Notes under the pieces: generated by a model
What the model saw: only the letters and a program-made list of their open reading frames with translations
The model's database searches: none
Told to the model about the DNA's origin: nothing
Source of the DNA: Bacteroidia bacterium
Lineage (GTDB): Bacteria; Bacteroidota; Bacteroidia; Bacteroidales; UBA5342
Assembly: GCA_030433225.1 (NCBI GenBank)
Contig: JAUIMD010000070.1
Span: forward strand, 1-8,096
DNA: 8,096 bases
Direction: 5' to 3'
Shown: in pieces, positions 4,568 to 8,096 of the stretch
How the letters are laid out: each line of letters opens with the position of its first letter
Position numbering within the stretch: the first letter of the stretch is position 1
Position numbers and translations under genes: made by a program

Positions 4568-7003
4568 ATGCCCCGTCTCCCACTAAAAAAAATATACATC
4601 CTCCTTCTGCTGTGTGGATTTTCATTGGCGTCTGCCCAAAATTCGCTCACTGCCAAGGCCGAAAAATCGTACCGCGACAATGATTTTATAACGGCACTTC
4701 CGCTGTATACAAAGCTGGTACAAACCTACCGCACCAATGGGGTGTACCACCACCGTTTAGGCGTGTGTATCTTAGAAACTGGCGGCAACCTAACCGAAGC
4801 CGAAAAGCACCTGAAATATGCCCGAAACAAAGGCATCAGATATGCCAACTTTTTTTTGGGGCAGGTGTACAAAAAGCAGTATAAGTTTGAGGATGCCATT
4901 GCTACCTACACCACCTATTTGCGCGGAATACGATCAGACAATGACAACTACCCCTTTGTAAAAAAAGAAATTGAACAGTGCGAGCTGCTGCAAACCTACC
5001 TGCAGCGCACCGAAAAAATTGAGCTACTCAGTGCGAAGGTTGTGCCCGCAAAAGATTTTCATACCCACTACCGGCTTAGTAAGGAGTCGGGCAAAATTAT
5101 TACCACTGCCGAACTGGATGCGGCTACTGACTCCAGTTTTGCCATGTACATGAATGAGCTTGGTGACCGTATTTGTTATCCACGCATAATTGGCGATACC
5201 CTTGACACCGATTTATTTTCCAAAAGCAGGCTACTGGATAAATGGGGAGCCGAGGAACGCCTGAGCAATGTGGTAAATTCAGAGGGGAACGAACTCTTCC
5301 CCTACATTTTAGACGATGGCATCACGCTATACTTCAGTTCCAACGGGCATGGAGGCCTGGGTGGATACGATATTTTTGTAACACGCTACAACCCGCAAAC
5401 CAATACCTACCTGCCCCCTGCTAACCTGGGCATGCCGTACAATTCAATGGGCGACGATTTTTTATTTGCGAAAGACGAATTTAACGGTGTGGGATGGTTC
5501 GCATCGAACCGCAACAATGTCGCCGGCGAAATAACCGTGTACAGTTTCAAGCCCAATGCCATTAAAAAAATTAGTGAACTGCAAGGCGATTCCCTGATAT
5601 GGACCGCACGCCTGCTGACACATCACTTGCAGGGCGATTCTTCACGTGCGGGAAAACAAACTGCAGGCCCGGCTACAAAGGTATTTGCCGAAGAAGATCG
5701 CGCCATTTATTTTGTGGTGAACGACACTCTAATTTATAAATCAACCCTGCAGTTTGTAAGTGCACAGGCCTTGCATTTATACAAAACGGGAGAGCAAAAC
5801 CTGGATACGCTGGCTGCCCTCAAAGTTAACCTGGAACGGGAACGGGAAGCTTTTTCCTCCTTAAAAACAGAAGAAGAACGGCAAAAAGCCTCCCGCCAGA
5901 TCATGCTCCTGGAAAACCGGATTTACGACATGGAAAGTCAACTGGAAGCGCCTTTTCAACAAGCCCGCAATAAGGAAATGGGCCTTTTAAAAATGTTGGA
6001 TTTCCAGGTATTTCAAAAGGAAGACTACCTGGTTTCCCTGGAACCAACCCCTCCCATAGATACGCCGATGTTTCAATTGCCAACCATACAGGAAAACTAC
6101 ACACTCATTTTTTCGGATGATGAAATTCGCCAGTTTCTCACCTTAGAAAATGCTGCCCATGAGGAAAAGGAGGCCATCGCGCTACTGGAAGTAGCAGAGG
6201 AAACCATTCGCAACAAGGAAAATTCCACCACCGATTTTTGGCGTAAACTGCGCACTATTGATACTACATTCCAATATGCCGACACGTTGGCAAATACCCT
6301 GGACCTTAGCACACAACACCTGCAGGAAAACTACAATGCTTTTTTAAACCATGGGCTTGACAAAGTAGACCTCCTGGAAAAGAAAGCACAACTGTTGTAC
6401 CTTTTTGTGCGGGGTAACACCTTTCAAAACAACATGAAAAAATTGCTCGACAAGGCAGGAGCAGAAAAAAACAAGGCAACGGGGCAACTCATGCAAACCA
6501 ACGACAGCCTGCTGTCCTCTCAGCAGTTTTATGCCATCCAAAACAGCATTCAAAACTGCCAGGAGTTATTTGAATTTTCCCTGGTGTATTACATCGAAGA
6601 TTATGGGGGCTCTTTAAGCCTTGTGTCCGATTCGCTGGTGAATGATTCAGCGTACATCGCCTCCCTGGCACAGCGCGGGATGGACACCATACAAACAAGC
6701 GGCAAACCCGTACAAAACGCCACAAACGCGAGTGGCCGGCTTAGCTACAACCTGCAATTGGGTGTATTTTCCAAGCCAGTATCGCCCGAAATTACAAAAG
6801 CCTTAAAAAACATCAGTGTTAACCGAATGGATGATAGCGGCTTACTTAAATACATGATGGGCCCCTACCCAACGGCTGATGCCGCAAGAAATGACATAAA
6901 AACCGCCGAAAAATATGGGTTTAAAGGGGCATTTGTTGTACCTTTCATCGATGGAAATCAAGTAACGTGGGAAGAGGAGCAGGCATTTAAATCAACGCAA
7001 TAA
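4568..7003 (+). CDS. Exported TPR-PD40-SPOR domain envelope protein
   Basis: An 811-residue protein. Residues 1-23 form a signal peptide (KK, then ILLLLCGFSLASA) with a likely type I cut before Gln24; Cys16 is not in a good lipobox, so a periplasmic protein is expected rather than a lipoprotein. Residues about 28-120 look like TPR helices (YRDNDFITALPLYTKLVQTY; KFEDAIATYTTYL). Residues about 235-330 hold PD40 beta-propeller segments, including LFPYILDDGITLYFSSNG and GGLGGYDIFVTRYN, then DDFLFAKDEFNGVGWFASNR. About 405-465 and 520-665 are long charged helices, possibly coiled coil. The C terminus (about 727-797) resembles a SPOR domain: YNLQLGVFSKP, then YMMGPYPTADAARNDI and KYGFKGAFVVPF. SPOR domains bind denuded septal peptidoglycan. 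The TPR-PD40 front resembles T9SS-associated PorE, which ends in OmpA instead. First gene of an operon with NfeD and FloA; its role is unknown. Confidence 0.85.
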   Translation: MPRLPLKKIYILLLLCGFSLASAQNSLTAKAEKSYRDNDFITALPLYTKLVQTYRTNGVYHHRLGVCILETGGNLTEAEKHLKYARNKGIRYANFFLGQVYKKQYKFEDAIATYTTYLRGIRSDNDNYPFVKKEIEQCELLQTYLQRTEKIELLSAKVVPAKDFHTHYRLSKESGKIITTAELDAATDSSFAMYMNELGDRICYPRIIGDTLDTDLFSKSRLLDKWGAEERLSNVVNSEGNELFPYILDDGITLYFSSNGHGGLGGYDIFVTRYNPQTNTYLPPANLGMPYNSMGDDFLFAKDEFNGVGWFASNRNNVAGEITVYSFKPNAIKKISELQGDSLIWTARLLTHHLQGDSSRAGKQTAGPATKVFAEEDRAIYFVVNDTLIYKSTLQFVSAQALHLYKTGEQNLDTLAALKVNLEREREAFSSLKTEEERQKASRQIMLLENRIYDMESQLEAPFQQARNKEMGLLKMLDFQVFQKEDYLVSLEPTPPIDTPMFQLPTIQENYTLIFSDDEIRQFLTLENAAHEEKEAIALLEVAEETIRNKENSTTDFWRKLRTIDTTFQYADTLANTLDLSTQHLQENYNAFLNHGLDKVDLLEKKAQLLYLFVRGNTFQNNMKKLLDKAGAEKNKATGQLMQTNDSLLSSQQFYAIQNSIQNCQELFEFSLVYYIEDYGGSLSLVSDSLVNDSAYIASLAQRGMDTIQTSGKPVQNATNASGRLSYNLQLGVFSKPVSPEITKALKNISVNRMDDSGLLKYMMGPYPTADAARNDIKTAEKYGFKGAFVVPFIDGNQVTWEEEQAFKSTQ

Positions 7004-7009
7004 TACACC

Positions 7010-7480
7010 ATGGAAATCTTCATAATTGTACTGCTGGTACTCACCGGGTTTATTCTAATTACGCTGGAACTTTTAGTAATACCGGGCATAGCGGTTGCCG
7101 GTGTTGGAGGGGTGGTTTTTATGACTGCGGGAATTGTGTACGCCTACCACGCGTTGGGGGCTACCGGTGGACATGTTACCCTGGCAGGTACCCTTATAGG
7201 ACTTTTAACCACCGTATTTTTTGCATTTAGGGCCAAAACCTGGAACCGCGCCATGCTGCACACCGATGTGGACAGCCACGTGGATGAAATAGGATTGGAT
7301 GAAGTGCAGGTTGGGGATGAAGGAAAAACCGTGTCGCGCCTTGCCCCGCTGGGGAAAGTCAAAATAAATGGTAAAATGTATGAAGGAAAGTCCATTTCCG
7401 GCTACATTGACCCGGGACATCGCATTGAGGTTGTTCAGCTCCACAAAACAAATGTTACAGTGAAACTTATAAATAACTAA
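7010..7480 (+). CDS. NfeD-family membrane protein (short form)
   Basis: A 156-residue protein with three N-terminal membrane helices (about 2-23, 25-47 and 55-73) and a C-terminal soluble NfeD OB-fold (about 98-154). The OB-fold shows the family pattern: VGDEGKTVSRLAPLGKVKIN, then GKMYEGKSISGYIDPGHRIE and VVQLHKTNVTVK. It lacks the N-terminal ClpP-like serine protease of long NfeD proteins, so it is the short class that pairs with flotillins (as in Bacillus YuaF-FloT and YqeZ-FloA). The partner follows only 3 bases downstream, supporting a shared membrane-microdomain function. The start is 6 bases after the stop of the TPR/PD40/SPOR gene, with no room for a promoter, so translation and transcription are probably linked to that gene. 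Confidence 0.9.
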   Translation: MEIFIIVLLVLTGFILITLELLVIPGIAVAGVGGVVFMTAGIVYAYHALGATGGHVTLAGTLIGLLTTVFFAFRAKTWNRAMLHTDVDSHVDEIGLDEVQVGDEGKTVSRLAPLGKVKINGKMYEGKSISGYIDPGHRIEVVQLHKTNVTVKLINN

Positions 7481-7483
7481 AAA

Positions 7484-8096
7484 ATGATTAATCTAGGTTT
7501 TATTGGCTTAATTGCCGCCGGCATAGTATTGCTGATTATTCTGTTTTACTATGTACCCGTATTGCTTTGGTTTTCGGCCCTTGTATCGGGGGTTCGAATT
7601 TCGCTTCTTCAAATGGTATTAATGCGCATACGTAAAGTTCCGCCACCGGTGATTGTACGCGCCATGATTGAGGCACACAAAGCCGATGTAAAAACCGTTA
7701 CCCGCGATCAACTGGAAGCCCACTACCTGGCAGGAGGACACGTAGAACAAGTAGTGCATGCGCTGGTTTCGGCCAGTAAAGCGAATATCGAACTTTCGTT
7801 TAAAATGGCCACTGCCATTGATCTGGCAGGAAGAGATGTGTTTACAGCCGTGCAAATGTCGGTGAACCCGAAAGTAATTAATACCCCTCCGGTAACTGCT
7901 GTTGCCAAGGATGGAATCCAGCTTATTGCTAAAGCCAGGGTTACCGTACGTGCCAACATCCATCAATTGGTGGGTGGAGCTGGCGAAGAAACCATTCTCG
8001 CCCGTGTAGGAGAAGGAATTGTTTCGTCCATTGGGTCGTCTCTAAGCCACAAATCTGTTTTGGAAAACCCCGACTTTATTTCTAAGGTTGTATTGG
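7484..8096 (+). CDS. floA: Flotillin-like protein FloA, N-terminal 204 codons
   Basis: The gene runs off the right edge; the full protein in this family is about 330 residues, so roughly two thirds is present. The N terminus is a membrane-inserted segment (GFIGLIAAGIVLLIILFYY, then VPVLLWFSALVSGVRIS), followed by the SPFH/PHB-type domain. Highly characteristic FloA stretches are LEAHYLAGGHVEQVVHALV, IDLAGRDVFTAVQMSVNPKV, AKARVTVRANIHQLVGGAGE and ETILARVGEGIVSSIGSS. FloA forms membrane-anchored oligomers that organise functional membrane microdomains; in Bacillus it affects membrane fluidity, secretion and cell wall synthesis. The start is an ATG 3 bases after the NfeD stop. No frameshift or missing conserved block is seen in the visible part. 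Confidence 0.95.
   Translation, partial: MINLGFIGLIAAGIVLLIILFYYVPVLLWFSALVSGVRISLLQMVLMRIRKVPPPVIVRAMIEAHKADVKTVTRDQLEAHYLAGGHVEQVVHALVSASKANIELSFKMATAIDLAGRDVFTAVQMSVNPKVINTPPVTAVAKDGIQLIAKARVTVRANIHQLVGGAGEETILARVGEGIVSSIGSSLSHKSVLENPDFISKVVL

Noticed and set aside
4583..4618. Cys16 of the SPOR protein as a lipobox cysteine
   Set aside because: The residues before it are LLL rather than a small residue at -1, and a better type I site (ASA before Gln24) follows, so a lipoprotein is unlikely.
7619..7966. Minus-strand open frame of 115 codons opposite floA
   Set aside because: It lies entirely antisense to highly conserved floA sequence and its translation shows no plausible domain.
1..8096. 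Defence island, mobile element, phage or CRISPR content
   Set aside because: No transposase, integrase, repeat array, toxin-antitoxin pair or terminal inverted repeat was seen; the genes are ordinary chromosomal envelope and transport functions.

Overview
The window looks like chromosomal DNA from a member of the Bacteroidota, with moderate GC and AT-rich gaps. Three things point there: start codons lack Shine-Dalgarno sequences, several starts are preceded by a perfect TAnnTTTG (-7 type) promoter box, and the gene content includes a PD40/TPR/SPOR envelope protein and a short helix-turn-helix protein of a type I associate with this phylum. I cannot name a genus. No RNA genes, insertion sequences, CRISPR arrays or phage genes were seen, and no gap between genes exceeds 300 bases.

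Left part (1-3534, all minus strand). Reading along the minus strand, a small DNA-binding protein (3534-3271) is followed by a clear intrinsic terminator. Next come a MATE-family efflux transporter (3165-1768), a major facilitator transporter (1676-366), and the first 43 codons of a probable TolC-type outer membrane efflux protein that runs off the left edge. The MATE, MFS and TolC-like genes each have a candidate -7 box, so they look like separately transcribed neighbours rather than one operon. The TolC-like leader carries two perfect palindromes, and the MATE-MFS gap carries a tandem 8-base repeat with an 11-base period.

Middle (3698-4567). A PAP2-family membrane phosphatase (minus strand) is divergent from the right-hand operon. 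The 156-base gap between them holds one perfect -7 box facing each way.

Right part (4568-8096, plus strand). Three tightly packed genes (gaps of 6 and 3 bases) form an apparent operon. The first encodes an 811-residue exported protein with TPR repeats, PD40 beta-propeller segments, a long helical middle and a C-terminal SPOR domain. It is followed by an NfeD-type membrane protein and the flotillin-like protein FloA, truncated by the right edge. NfeD-FloA is an established pair linked to membrane microdomains. The coupling to a probable peptidoglycan-associated SPOR/PD40 protein is the most interesting feature here and suggests an envelope-organisation module, though that role is inferred from layout and domains only.
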